Assembly: GCA_036489025.1 (NCBI GenBank)
Contig: DASXGN010000006.1
Span: 1 to 64,000 of the forward strand
Direction: 5' to 3'
Origin: Dryocola sp036489025
GTDB lineage: Bacteria; Pseudomonadota; Gammaproteobacteria; Enterobacterales; Enterobacteriaceae
DNA: 64,000 nt
In this document: positions 53,087-61,502 of the stretch, piece after piece
Layout: each line of letters begins with the position of its first letter
Numbering within the stretch: the stretch's first letter is position 1
The notes under the pieces: generated by a model
What the model saw: only the letters and a program-made list of their open reading frames with translations
What the model was told of the DNA's origin: nothing
The model's database searches: none
Program-made: the position numbers and the translations under genes

Positions 53087-54037
53087 TTATCGCCCCACTG
53101 CCATAATCATTGTCCCGAAAGAACCGGCATTCAAAGAAACTTTCAAGGTGACTTTCGCTCGATCGGTTCCCATCATCTTATATGTTGGTGCTGGTGAGGT
53201 TGTTCCATCTGACCAAATGGCGGTGGCTGCTAATATGGCAGACGGAAAAACGATAGGATAGTTTCCTGATGTCCCGCCTACATCCGCACCGTTTACTGTC
53301 ATCTGAAACATTTGCACTATATGGCCACTCGGCAATTGAAACCACTGAGAACCGTACGGAAATGCATTCATATCAGGGATCTGATTTGCACCCGTCCCTA
53401 CCTCCCGTTTTGCTGCTTCTTTCAATTGAAGGTTTTCGAGAACCTCTGAAACAAGCCCGGCGTCTGCTATTTCCTTAAGGGCGTTTGCAATCAAAGGGTA
53501 CTGTTTATGCGGATGAGCTGCTTTGATATGCTCATTCATCAGATTATCGGCATAGGTTTTCACCTCGATAACCTTATCATCGACATACTGGCGCGTTGCC
53601 AGCACGACCGCCGGGTCGATTTTCAGCGTTACCGCCTCGGTGCTCGACACAATCAACACCATGCGAATGGTTTGTGTGCGCCCGCTCCCCTCCTGGAGTT
53701 TCGGTTTGTAGGTTTCCGGGCAGTTCGCCACGGCAATTAACACGCCGTCATCGTCATACAGCCCAATTTCACGTATCCAGAAACCGCCCTCGTTTTCCGG
53801 GATAATCTGCTCGGCGATAATCTGGCTGGTATTGGTTGGATCAACACTCAGCATATTCAGCGGAGCGCGGCGTTGTTCACCCAACAATGCAGTCTGGGCG
53901 GCATCAGGCATGGGAAGCACTCCGCCCCCGTCACCTACGGCCAGCTCGGAAAGGTTCAGTTTTATGCCAAGCGCCGCGGCATTAGCCAGGCGGGCAGCAC
54001 CCTGATTAGTCAGAATGGCAAAGAATTTCGCGGTCAT
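53087..54037 (-). CDS. H: Short tail-fibre protein gpH
   Basis: gpH is the receptor-binding tail fibre. The N-terminal half (MTAKFFAILTNQGAARLANA to about residue 190) is the P2-type base that attaches to gpI; then a short C-terminal module, GSQWFQLPSGHIVQMFQMTV to the end, forms the tip. At 316 residues it is less than half of P2 gpH (669). The N-terminal part has the phage's usual GC, the C-terminal part is AT-richer. The start overlaps the end of gene I by four bases. Confidence 0.92.
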   Translation of the reverse strand: MTAKFFAILTNQGAARLANAAALGIKLNLSELAVGDGGGVLPMPDAAQTALLGEQRRAPLNMLSVDPTNTSQIIAEQIIPENEGGFWIREIGLYDDDGVLIAVANCPETYKPKLQEGSGRTQTIRMVLIVSSTEAVTLKIDPAVVLATRQYVDDKVIEVKTYADNLMNEHIKAAHPHKQYPLIANALKEIADAGLVSEVLENLQLKEAAKREVGTGANQIPDMNAFPYGSQWFQLPSGHIVQMFQMTVNGADVGGTSGNYPIVFPSAILAATAIWSDGTTSPAPTYKMMGTDRAKVTLKVSLNAGSFGTMIMAVGR

Positions 54038-54645
54038 GCGTTCACTCTCAGGTTATCAATTAAATGGATGGCCGAGGCGGGGTAATAATCTCCGCCAACG
54101 GTGATTTCCTCCGGCGTCCAGGGGTAAACGGTCAGGGCGTCACCCTCGTAGCACCCCGCCCCGGTATAAAACTCGCCGTCGGCGCTCAGGCTGATAGCAA
54201 GCCCCGTCAGGTGACGGCTCGCCGGTTTTGCGTCAGCAATCAGGCGTTCCAGCTCCTGATACATCTCATCGGTAATGCCGGTATCCAGCACACCGACGAC
54301 CAGGCGAAACGTGCCGGGCTCCTCGTTAAGTTCCCACCACTCGCGCACCTCAATGAGATATCCCAGCGGCTCAACAACACGCCGCAGCGCGCTGATGGTG
54401 CCTTTATGCCGGTGTACAAAGTGCGCCGCCGCGACAACGCTGCGCTTGGTTGCCTCCGGCCAGCCCTCATCCCAGCGGTCAACAGAAAGCGCCCAGGCCA
54501 GATAAGGCAACAGCGCAAGCGGGCAGGTGCGCCAGTTCCACAGCATCCGCAGCGGCACCGGGACACGCCTTATTTCCGCCATCGCCTGCGCGGCAGCAAC
54601 CTCCAGCGGGGATGAACCAACCGGCAAAAGCCGGACGCTACTCAT
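54034..54645 (-). CDS. I: Tail/baseplate protein gpI
   Basis: The 203-residue product matches P2 gpI, which links the fibre to the baseplate wedge (LRMLWNWRTCPLALLPYLAW is the family hallmark). It overlaps J by eight bases and H by four. Confidence 0.94.
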   Translation of the reverse strand: MSSVRLLPVGSSPLEVAAAQAMAEIRRVPVPLRMLWNWRTCPLALLPYLAWALSVDRWDEGWPEATKRSVVAAAHFVHRHKGTISALRRVVEPLGYLIEVREWWELNEEPGTFRLVVGVLDTGITDEMYQELERLIADAKPASRHLTGLAISLSADGEFYTGAGCYEGDALTVYPWTPEEITVGGDYYPASAIHLIDNLRVNA

Positions 54646-55546
54646 CCGACGCCCCGACGCTCAGGTCATAACCGGTGCAGCTCGCCGCCTGACTGGTGGC
54701 GATAACAATGTCAGCCGCCGGGCTCGCCAGCTCCACGCGCTGCACCCCCTCAACATGCAGCGCGGCATAGATGGCAGAGAGACGAATATCGCGCCCGAGC
54801 CGGTGCTGCGTGGCAATGTATGCCTGTAATTTCTGCTCAGCCGCCTGCCGTATTGGCTCAGCCTCCGGGCCCGGATAAAGATGCAGCACCGCGTCAATCT
54901 GGTAAGGCACAATTTCGGCTGTCTGCACCGTCACCCGGTCAGCAACAGGCCGCACGTCCTCCGCGTTCAGCGCCTTATCAACAATGCCGATAAGCTCCTC
55001 ACTGGCGGTGCCGTCGCCCTCACGCGATAAAACAGAAATGGTCACGCAGGCAGGCGACGGGCTCTCGACCGCAATATCCGCGACACGCCCGTCAGCGCTG
55101 CGGCCATGAAACTGATAAGCCCCGACTGGCCCGGCCACGCTCAGCCCTTCAAACGACTGCTGAATACGCAGGCGAAAATCACCGTCAGACTCCACCACCG
55201 CCGCCACCGGCGGAATGGCGGTATCGTCGCCAGGCGTAATAACCAGCCGCGCTACGTTGTTATTCGCGCCGAGGACGTCGAGGTTGTTGCCGGTGGAATA
55301 GGCCAGCATGACGGCCAGCGCCGACTCGTTAACCCGCTGACGCAGGATTAACTCGCGGTAGGCGTTTTCCTCCAGCAGTTTGACGATGGGCTCGGACTCA
55401 AGCGACAGGATGCGCGCAATCGCGTCCTGTTCATCCTCCGGGTAAAGAGAAATCAGCGTCGCTTTGCGCTCGGCCAGCAGGGTTTCATAGTCCAGCACCT
55501 CGACCACGTCCGGGGCGGGTAGCTGGCTCAGGTCAATGGTTGCCAT
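54638..55546 (-). CDS. J: Baseplate wedge protein gpJ
   Basis: The 302-residue product is gpJ of the baseplate J family (gp6-type): IDLSQLPAPDVVEVLDYETLL at the start and RQRVNESALAVMLAYSTGNN-type motifs are typical. It lies four bases after W. Confidence 0.94.
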   Translation of the reverse strand: MATIDLSQLPAPDVVEVLDYETLLAERKATLISLYPEDEQDAIARILSLESEPIVKLLEENAYRELILRQRVNESALAVMLAYSTGNNLDVLGANNNVARLVITPGDDTAIPPVAAVVESDGDFRLRIQQSFEGLSVAGPVGAYQFHGRSADGRVADIAVESPSPACVTISVLSREGDGTASEELIGIVDKALNAEDVRPVADRVTVQTAEIVPYQIDAVLHLYPGPEAEPIRQAAEQKLQAYIATQHRLGRDIRLSAIYAALHVEGVQRVELASPAADIVIATSQAASCTGYDLSVGASDE

Positions 55547-55550
55547 ATTC

Positions 55551-55901
55551 TCAGCTCAGGGGAATGGTTAGAGAAAATGACGCGCCGCCGGTGTCGGTAC
55601 GCGCGCCGGTGATATCGACATACAGCTCGCCCGCTTTTGTGCTTTCAAAGCTGATGGCCGTCAGTCTGATACGCGGCTCCCACTTGAGGATGGCCATATA
55701 ACACGCGGCCATAATTTGCAGGCGCAGCGCCGGGTTATCAGGCATATCAATCAGCGCCGACAGCAGCGAGCCGTAATCTCGCCGCATGACGCGGGAACCG
55801 ATGGGGGTAATGAGAATATCGCGCACGCTCTGACTGATGTGCTCCGCGTCCGACAGACTCAGGCCGGTAACCCGGTTCATGCCGGGATAGCGCACCGTCA
55901 T
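55551..55901 (-). CDS. W: Baseplate wedge protein gpW
   Basis: The 116-residue product matches P2 gpW, a gp25-like (lysozyme-fold) baseplate component, with SVRDILITPIGSRVMRRDYG. The start overlaps V by four bases (ATGA). Confidence 0.94.
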   Translation of the reverse strand: MTVRYPGMNRVTGLSLSDAEHISQSVRDILITPIGSRVMRRDYGSLLSALIDMPDNPALRLQIMAACYMAILKWEPRIRLTAISFESTKAGELYVDITGARTDTGGASFSLTIPLS

Positions 55902-56539
55902 ACTGGCCCCCCGGTCTGACTTCCGCCGCTTTGCACCCCGCTATGCTTATGTGAATGGACAATAACGCCGTTGGAGGTAAGCGCGCCGCCGGAATGCTCA
56001 ATATTGCCGGTCATTTTGCCGCCCTGCTTAACCTCCAGCGAGCCGGTTGTCAGCTTGTTGGTGCAGACCACTTCCGGGGTATCCAGGGTGATTTGCTGGC
56101 TGGCTTTGACCGTCACCACCGGCACCGACACGACGACAGATTCCGACGCGGTGACATCAGCGGTTTTAACGCCGCTCACCTTCAGCGCGCTGGTTTGTGG
56201 CTCGTACTCAATGACGGCCCCGTCGGGAAAAGAGACGTGCATCGCATCAGCTGACGATGACGGCGCGGGGGAATCATCGGAGTAAATGCCCGGCAGGACA
56301 AAAGCGGTATCAAGCTCACCGCCCACGGCCAGCAGTAAAACCTGCTCATCCACAGAGGGAGCCCACCATGTGCGCGAGCGACCGGCGCGGGCCGTCAGCC
56401 AGTTGAGCCAGTCGGTCGTAATCCCGCCCGTTTCAACACGACATAACGCCCGCCCGGTGTCGACTTCGGTCACGATGCCGGTGCGGATAATGTTGCGCAG
56501 CGCTCGCGCTAGTTCCTGGATGTTTGCGATAGTATTCAT
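55898..56539 (-). CDS. V: Baseplate spike protein gpV
   Basis: gpV is the trimeric membrane-piercing spike. The 213-residue product has the N-terminal OB-fold (MNTIANIQELARALRN) and a beta-helical C-terminus with a histidine-containing tip (GVIVHSHKHSG) that binds iron in P2. The ATG at 56539 matches the family; an upstream in-frame ATG at 56575 would start inside a GC-rich hairpin. It opens the V-W-J-I-H operon. Confidence 0.93.
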   Translation of the reverse strand: MNTIANIQELARALRNIIRTGIVTEVDTGRALCRVETGGITTDWLNWLTARAGRSRTWWAPSVDEQVLLLAVGGELDTAFVLPGIYSDDSPAPSSSADAMHVSFPDGAVIEYEPQTSALKVSGVKTADVTASESVVVSVPVVTVKASQQITLDTPEVVCTNKLTTGSLEVKQGGKMTGNIEHSGGALTSNGVIVHSHKHSGVQSGGSQTGGPV

Positions 56540-56586
56540 AGGGGAAAGAATGCCGCCCGAGGCCACGGGCGGCAACGCATGAGCGT

Positions 56587-56604
56587 TTTATGAGGGGTAG
56601 CACA
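56587..56604 (-). promoter_or_regulatory. Candidate Ogr site of the V operon
   Basis: On the minus strand TGT-GCTACCCCTCAT-AAA fits TGT-N12-ACA with one mismatch. Its core GTGCTACCCCTCA is very close to GTGCAACCCCTGA in the O/P site. Confidence 0.55.
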
Positions 56605-56612
56605 ACAGCGGG

Positions 56613-57059
56613 TTACGACAGACGGGAAATCACTATTTCCTCAATGATATTTTTATCCTCCTGGCTGAATCCCAGCAGCGGGCGCTCATCATACTGCACC
56701 GGGTCGGCGTAGCGGTTCGGCTTATCCCTTAAGCCCTCCTGATGCACCCGCGCCATGCGCTGCACCCGCCCGGCAAATTCCACGACCGCCGCGTCGTTGG
56801 TGCCTTTGGCTTTCATGTAGCGACTGGTGCGCAGCTTCGCAAACATTTCACGTTTTAAGCGGCCCTTTTTTGCTTTCACCGGCTGGCGTTTGCGGGCGGC
56901 ATACGGTGTGCCGTCCGGTGCCTGCTGGCGCTTAATCCGCCTTTGCTGCGAGGCCCTGAGCCGCTTCGCTATTTCCGCCGCCATGCGACGCCGCGCCGCA
57001 GGTGACAGACTGGCAATAAGCCCGGCGAGCTTATCCTCAAAGGGCTTAAAATCACTCAT
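56613..57059 (-). CDS. S: Tail completion protein gpS
   Basis: The 148-residue product matches P2 gpS, needed to finish tails: FEDKLAGLIASLSPAARRRM and a basic middle (RQPVKAKKGRLKREMFAKL), ending in a P2-type RPLLGFSQEDKNIIEEIVI. The ATG at 57059 gives MSDFKPFED; another ATG lies three codons upstream. It overlaps R by eight bases. Confidence 0.92.
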   Translation of the reverse strand: MSDFKPFEDKLAGLIASLSPAARRRMAAEIAKRLRASQQRRIKRQQAPDGTPYAARKRQPVKAKKGRLKREMFAKLRTSRYMKAKGTNDAAVVEFAGRVQRMARVHQEGLRDKPNRYADPVQYDERPLLGFSQEDKNIIEEIVISRLS

Positions 57060-57519
57060 CCCACGCACTCACCAGCTCACCATTAACGTACAGCTCCACC
57101 GGACGCGGCACCGGCTCAGGCTCCGGCGGCTCAGGTACATGCCGGACGTGCAGCGCGTCACCCTCCTCTTTGACGATAACCCGCTCGGTCAGCATCAGGC
57201 TGATACTCACGTCGACGCTTTCGTCGGTGTTGATATCGGCCTCGTAGACAAAGCCGCCCTTCTGGCCCGCCGTCGTGGTCATAATATCGGGCTGATTTTT
57301 CCGCACCCACGACTGGATCGGCACAATGAGGTAATCCAGATCGCCGTGATAGTCCGTCACCCTGATATTCAGCGTGTACTGATTTTCAAACGACAGCGAG
57401 GTCGCCAGCGTCGAGCGGATTTTTCCGGCGTCGATAAAAATGCGCATCATCTCCGGGTTTTTATCCAGCACCGGCACGGCTTCACAAAGCGCTTTGCGCA
57501 GGCTAATCGGTTTCAGCAT
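57052..57519 (-). CDS. R: Tail completion protein gpR
   Basis: The 155-residue product matches P2 gpR, also needed for tail completion, with FENQYTLNIRVTDYHGDLDY and a proline-rich tail (PEPPEPEPVPRP). It overlaps the end of lysC by 17 bases. Confidence 0.92.
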   Translation of the reverse strand: MLKPISLRKALCEAVPVLDKNPEMMRIFIDAGKIRSTLATSLSFENQYTLNIRVTDYHGDLDYLIVPIQSWVRKNQPDIMTTTAGQKGGFVYEADINTDESVDVSISLMLTERVIVKEEGDALHVRHVPEPPEPEPVPRPVELYVNGELVSAWDE

Positions 57520-57772
57520 CGAGTTTATCCTGACAGTGTTTTATCGTTTCCACCTGGGCGGCACAGCTCACCCAGGCGCTTTCGAGCTGGCGAACGTCGT
57601 CGCTCAGGTCACCATTAATTCGGGGAGTGCTCGCCGGGAGCTGGCACAGCGCCACTTTCGGACAGCCACTGTAAATAATCGGCGGTAGTGGCGAAGGCGG
57701 GGCGGGTGTGCAGCCGGATAACATCATCAGGCAGCTCAGACTCGTACCAGTCACGCAGCGCTTTATTTTCAT
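57503..57772 (-). CDS. lysC: Outer-membrane spanin subunit LysC (Rz1-like)
   Basis: The 89-residue product has a lipoprotein signal with lipobox LSGC (cysteine 21) and a proline-rich stretch directly after it (TPAPPSPLPP), the marks of o-spanins. It starts in another frame inside lysB and runs beyond it, as in P2. With LysB it fuses the inner and outer membranes at the end of lysis. Confidence 0.88.
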   Translation of the reverse strand: MKIKRCVTGTSLSCLMMLSGCTPAPPSPLPPIIYSGCPKVALCQLPASTPRINGDLSDDVRQLESAWVSCAAQVETIKHCQDKLDAETD

Positions 57773-58040
57773 TGAGTAACCTCGTCATGGTTTTGCCGCG
57801 CCTCGCAGCAAGCGCGCTGGCAGTAGCCAGTTTGTTGATTAAATCCACCTGCGCCAGCTCGTTGCGCTGGCGGATACCAGCGGCGACGTTAAGCTGGTTT
57901 TTCAGCATGGTAATCTGGGTTTTCTGCTCACCGGCGACGCGGTTCGCTTTCTCAAAAGAGCGGGCAAGCTGGCCGTTCTCACGTTTCATCCAAATCAGAC
58001 CCGCGACGGCCATCAGCAGCAAAATAATCAGCGTTTTCAT
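57615..58040 (-). CDS. lysB: Inner-membrane spanin subunit LysB (Rz-like)
   Basis: The 141-residue product has one N-terminal membrane helix (MKTLIILLLMAVAGLIW) followed by a long periplasmic coiled coil (QLARSFEKANRVAGEQKTQ), the layout of an i-spanin. The ATG at 58040 follows AAGGGGG. It overlaps K by four bases and holds the start of lysC. No lysA gene lies between K and lysB. Confidence 0.88.
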   Translation of the reverse strand: MKTLIILLLMAVAGLIWMKRENGQLARSFEKANRVAGEQKTQITMLKNQLNVAAGIRQRNELAQVDLINKLATASALAARRGKTMTRLLNENKALRDWYESELPDDVIRLHTRPAFATTADYLQWLSESGAVPAPGEHSPN

Positions 58041-58546
58041 CTGGCCCCCTTGAGGCAATAAGTCAGCTCCCGCGCCCGGCGGTTTTCGAGCCCGGTATTT
58101 TTGACGCCGTTGACATACACCCAGCGCGGGAGCTGGGCGCAGGCCTGCGCCCACTGCTGGCGATTGATAAACGAGACCAGCGTCGAGCGACAGGCGGCAC
58201 CGGTGCCGACGTTAAAAGCAAAGCTGACCACGGCATCATAGACCGGCTGCGGCATGGCAACCGGCGCGCAGACCGCAAGCCTGCGCTCAACGTTCAGCAC
58301 GTCGCCAACGAGATTCTCCGCCGCCCGGCGCTCGGTGATATCGCCTTTCGGCGTCACGCCTGCCGTATGACCGATGCCCGACGTCCAGACCCCGGCGCTG
58401 CACTGATATGGACGCAGGCGACATCCCTCAAGGTCAGCAATCAGCGCCAGCCCCTGCGGGGAGGTTTGCAGCAGCCTGAAATCAGGCACCAGTACCGCCA
58501 GCGCCAGCACGGCGGCCACGCTGCAACGTTTAACGATTGAGGCCAC
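58037..58546 (-). CDS. K: Endolysin K with SAR-type N-terminus
   Basis: This 169-residue glycoside hydrolase 24 lysozyme cuts peptidoglycan. The triad E40-x8-C49-x5-T55 is that of the E-C-T lysozymes such as P1 Lyz. The N-terminus (residues 9-21, AVLALAVLV) is a weakly hydrophobic signal-arrest-release segment rather than none, as in P2 K. Cysteines at 8, 42 and 49 parallel the P1 Lyz arrangement where a disulfide across the active site keeps the membrane-held form inactive. It lies between the small holin Y and lysB. Confidence 0.88.
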   Translation of the reverse strand: MASIVKRCSVAAVLALAVLVPDFRLLQTSPQGLALIADLEGCRLRPYQCSAGVWTSGIGHTAGVTPKGDITERRAAENLVGDVLNVERRLAVCAPVAMPQPVYDAVVSFAFNVGTGAACRSTLVSFINRQQWAQACAQLPRWVYVNGVKNTGLENRRARELTYCLKGAR

Positions 58547-58751
58547 GTATCACCCCCTCATTCAGTCCCATTGAGCGCAGATAATTGAACGTCTGGCGGC
58601 GATACCAGAAATTCACCAGCGCGGTAAAAATTGCACAACCAACGCCCACATAAAGCGCCATTTTCTCCGGCATCTGCGCGCCAAAATACGCCAGCGCGAC
58701 GGACAGCCAGTAAGTGACAAACGTCGTAATTTTTTCCATCGTCAGTCCCAT
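58530..58751 (-). CDS. Y: Small holin Y
   Basis: The 73-residue product has two hydrophobic helices (TYWLSVALAYFGA; ALYVGVGCAIFTALV) and a basic C-terminus (YRRQTFNYLRS), as in HP1-type or pinholin proteins. It is shorter than the three-helix P2 holin. A second ATG four codons downstream (58739) is a possible start, and dual starts are common in holins. It overlaps both X and K. Confidence 0.82.
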   Translation of the reverse strand: MGLTMEKITTFVTYWLSVALAYFGAQMPEKMALYVGVGCAIFTALVNFWYRRQTFNYLRSMGLNEGVIRGLNR

Positions 58752-58945
58752 AAATTCACCGTCTCCGTAACCGGGGAAGTCCTGATATCGGGCAGCTCAA
58801 CGGCGGTGCCGTGCGGCATTTCTTCGCCCAGCTCAGCGAGGCCGGGATTAGCCCGCAGCACCACCTCGACCACGCCCTCGGTACGCCCGTAGTAGCGGGC
58901 GCAAAGCGCGTCCAGCGTGTCGCCCTGGAGGGCGATAACCTTCAT
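58742..58945 (-). CDS. X: Tail protein gpX
   Basis: The 67-residue product matches P2 gpX, a LysM-like tail protein: ALQGDTLDALCARYYGRTEG and a C-terminal ETVNLWD. It overlaps the last base of L and the first bases of Y. Confidence 0.95.
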   Translation of the reverse strand: MKVIALQGDTLDALCARYYGRTEGVVEVVLRANPGLAELGEEMPHGTAVELPDIRTSPVTETVNLWD

Positions 58946-59451
58946 CAGATTTGCCCGATGATGCAGCGCGATTTATCCTGCAACCGGGACACCGCCCAGC
59001 GCATATCGCGCCACATTTCATCAATAGTGCTTTCCACGCTGTCAGCCTTTTTGTCCCCCTTCGCGCTGGCATCCACGCCGCGATACCCCTCGTAAAGTTT
59101 CGCAGTCGCCATTGCCGTGACGGCTTGCAGGTAGTAAAAACAGCGCACACTTTCGCCGTCGATTTCATCCGCCGGAACATCGGCCAGGCGTTCATAGCCG
59201 AGGGCGGATTGAATTTCGCGATATTCTTTTAGCTCGGCGTTGGTTTCCGCCATACCGTCGATAATCGCCCGACGCAGGCGCACCGGCGTTACCGTGTGCT
59301 CCAGTCGCAGCAGCTCACGAACACGTACCGGCTCAACATCCGGGAAAAAAGCCGTGTTGCGGATAACCGCCTCGGCCACCGGCAGCGGGGGAATAACCAC
59401 ACCCTGCCCGGCCTGCGGCGCTCCAGGCTTACTGATAATCACAGTCGTCAT
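58945..59451 (-). CDS. L: Head completion/stabilisation protein gpL
   Basis: The 168-residue product matches P2 gpL, which finishes the DNA-filled head. The ATG at 59451 (MTTVIISKPG) follows GAGG and fits the family; the open frame continues upstream but crosses the ribosome-binding site. It ends with KSRCIIGQI, a family feature. Confidence 0.93.
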   Translation of the reverse strand: MTTVIISKPGAPQAGQGVVIPPLPVAEAVIRNTAFFPDVEPVRVRELLRLEHTVTPVRLRRAIIDGMAETNAELKEYREIQSALGYERLADVPADEIDGESVRCFYYLQAVTAMATAKLYEGYRGVDASAKGDKKADSVESTIDEMWRDMRWAVSRLQDKSRCIIGQI

Positions 59452-59545
59452 GACAACCTCTAAATAGGTGGGCGGTGGACGCCGGTATTGATGAGGATGA
59501 AATCCAGTCTCAACCGGTGTGCCGCCCGGCGCGGGGCGCGTTCTG

Positions 59546-60301
59546 TTAACCGGCGGGCTTATCCGCCTTTTTTGGACGTCCACGTTTTCTGGCCGGTTTC
59601 ACTTCGGCCTTACGCGGGCGCGGGGTTGTTCGGGGTTTTGCCGCAGGTGCGGGCTTAGGCTTCAGGGCGCTTCCCAGTCGCTCAATATCCTTTTTAACGC
59701 CCGCCTGCGGGTCAAGCTGCATGGCCCTGCGGAGCTGCGTCAGTGCCTCAACCTGCTGCCCGTGGTCACGCTGTACCAGACCGATGATTTTGTGCAGCTT
59801 AGCGCGCACCTTGTCGGGCATATCCGCTCCAGCGGTCACCGCCTGCGTGGTCAGTAGCGGGCCAACGTCGACAGGCTCCCCGGCAGCGTGGGCACGCATG
59901 GCAGCAAGGGCAACATCTTCGGCCAGTACATAAGGCGTGGTGCGCTTATGCCGGGATGGCATGGTGAGGCCGTACTGCAACGCATAGCGGGCAATCTCCA
60001 GCGCTCCGGCAATATCACCGGCGTCCAGCTTCCACAGCATGACGGTCATCACGATGTCATCCTGCGCGCCCTTGCCTTCGGCCAGCACACCGGCGACCCA
60101 CGGCGCGTAAAACGGCAGCAGCTCGCGCTTTTTGTCGGCCTTGCGCTCGATGGAATGAATGGTTTTTAACGTGCGTTGGTCGGCGGCCAGCTTGACCAGC
60201 ATCTGCTCGTAAGCAGAGGCATGACGCAGCGGGTTATCGTCCCGCTGCGCGGCCATCGTGGCCGAGACCCGCATCATGTGACGCTGCGCGGGGCTCGCCA
60301 T
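59546..60301 (-). CDS. M: Terminase small subunit gpM
   Basis: gpM is the endonuclease subunit of the P2-type terminase that cuts at cos and works with gpP. The 251 residues start with MASPAQRHMMRVSATMAAQR and contain GKGAQDDIVMTVMLWKLDAG, and end in a basic, AT-hook-like tail (KRGRPKK). It follows N by three bases. Confidence 0.94.
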   Translation of the reverse strand: MASPAQRHMMRVSATMAAQRDDNPLRHASAYEQMLVKLAADQRTLKTIHSIERKADKKRELLPFYAPWVAGVLAEGKGAQDDIVMTVMLWKLDAGDIAGALEIARYALQYGLTMPSRHKRTTPYVLAEDVALAAMRAHAAGEPVDVGPLLTTQAVTAGADMPDKVRAKLHKIIGLVQRDHGQQVEALTQLRRAMQLDPQAGVKKDIERLGSALKPKPAPAAKPRTTPRPRKAEVKPARKRGRPKKADKPAG

Positions 60302-60304
60302 AGG

Positions 60305-61456
60305 TTACTCCGCCCCGCCGTTATCTTCCGGGGAAGTCAGCGCTTTCAGGGCATTGACCACCGCCGCCGCAAAGACGTCTGCGCTTGCCGTTTCCGGGGT
60401 TTCGGCTTCGTCCTGCTCCAGAATCTCGATATTCTCAATCAGACAGCCGGCGGCGTAGTCTTCGATAACAAAATCGACCTTCACCTGCTCGTAGTTTTCC
60501 ACCTGGTCGAGCTTCGGATTCTCGACGATGTGGCGGCGATGGCCGTCCTCGTAGAGATAGATAGAAATATTATCCAGCGTGGTAATGAAAATGCTGTTTG
60601 CAGGGAAGAACGGCGCGCGCACCGCCTGCAACTGACCGATGGTTTTCTGGCTGATAATCAGCTCACCGGCGAGCTGTTCGCTGTTCGCCTGGAACTTGTT
60701 AATCATCGGGAAATATTTGTCAGTCAGGATACGACGACCACAAATGACCACCATTTCCGGGTTTTCGCGGTGAATCTCATCAATCAGGGATTCGTGCGCA
60801 TCCATCACCAGCGCGTCGAGGTTTGCGTAGTTCCCGCCTTTGGCTTTCGGGCCAATTTTGATGGTGTCGGAAACCACCGCGCCCTCGTCGTCGACAACCT
60901 TACTCATTACGCGGTTCGGCGCGTCGTTGCGGTACTTCTGCAACCAGCCGACCGCGACGTCCTGCAACATCGGGTTTTCGGTGCGGTTTGAAGTGGAGGC
61001 ACGGCTCACGCCGTTAAAACCAATGGTGATGTAATCCAGCGACTGGCGCTTGACGATGGCGTTACGGATTCGGATCTGGAAGTCCTGGAAACGCGCCCAC
61101 AAATCCAGCTTGTTATACTTCAGGTGATAGTCAAAGTTGACCGGCTTGCAGAAGTAGCGGAATGAATCAAGCTTTGCAAAATCGGCGGTTTTACGCTCGA
61201 CGCCGTTGTCGGTATCCGCCGTGCTGGCAATGGAGCCGGTCACATCAATACCGACTTTTTCCTCCGTCAGCTCCTGCACCACAATCATATTGATTTGTTT
61301 CAGGAAGGAAGAGGACTGCTGGATTTTATCAAAGAGCTTCTGCGTCACCGACGGCTCGACGCTGAATTTTTTATTCAGATCGGCAACGTCGACGCCGTTC
61401 AGCTCGGCAATACGGCTCAGGTACTTATTAAATTCAAAGCGGGTTTCTTTACGCAT
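60305..61456 (-). CDS. N: Major capsid protein precursor gpN
   Basis: The 383-residue product matches P2 gpN, an HK97-fold capsid protein that is processed by gpO near residue 31. MRKETRFEFNKYLSRIAELN, NPMLQDVAVGWLQKYRN and AAGCLIENIEI are conserved. It is longer than P2 gpN (357) mainly through an acidic, alanine-rich tail and inserted loop residues. Confidence 0.95.
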   Translation of the reverse strand: MRKETRFEFNKYLSRIAELNGVDVADLNKKFSVEPSVTQKLFDKIQQSSSFLKQINMIVVQELTEEKVGIDVTGSIASTADTDNGVERKTADFAKLDSFRYFCKPVNFDYHLKYNKLDLWARFQDFQIRIRNAIVKRQSLDYITIGFNGVSRASTSNRTENPMLQDVAVGWLQKYRNDAPNRVMSKVVDDEGAVVSDTIKIGPKAKGGNYANLDALVMDAHESLIDEIHRENPEMVVICGRRILTDKYFPMINKFQANSEQLAGELIISQKTIGQLQAVRAPFFPANSIFITTLDNISIYLYEDGHRRHIVENPKLDQVENYEQVKVDFVIEDYAAGCLIENIEILEQDEAETPETASADVFAAAVVNALKALTSPEDNGGAE

Positions 61457-61502
61457 TATTCATGATTTCCTGTTTAGTCGTTGTTATGGGCCAGCGGAGC
61501 TA

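Noticed and set aside
60176..60991. 271-codon plus-strand frame opposite gene N
   Set aside because: Shadow of the capsid gene; no start signal and no family resemblance.
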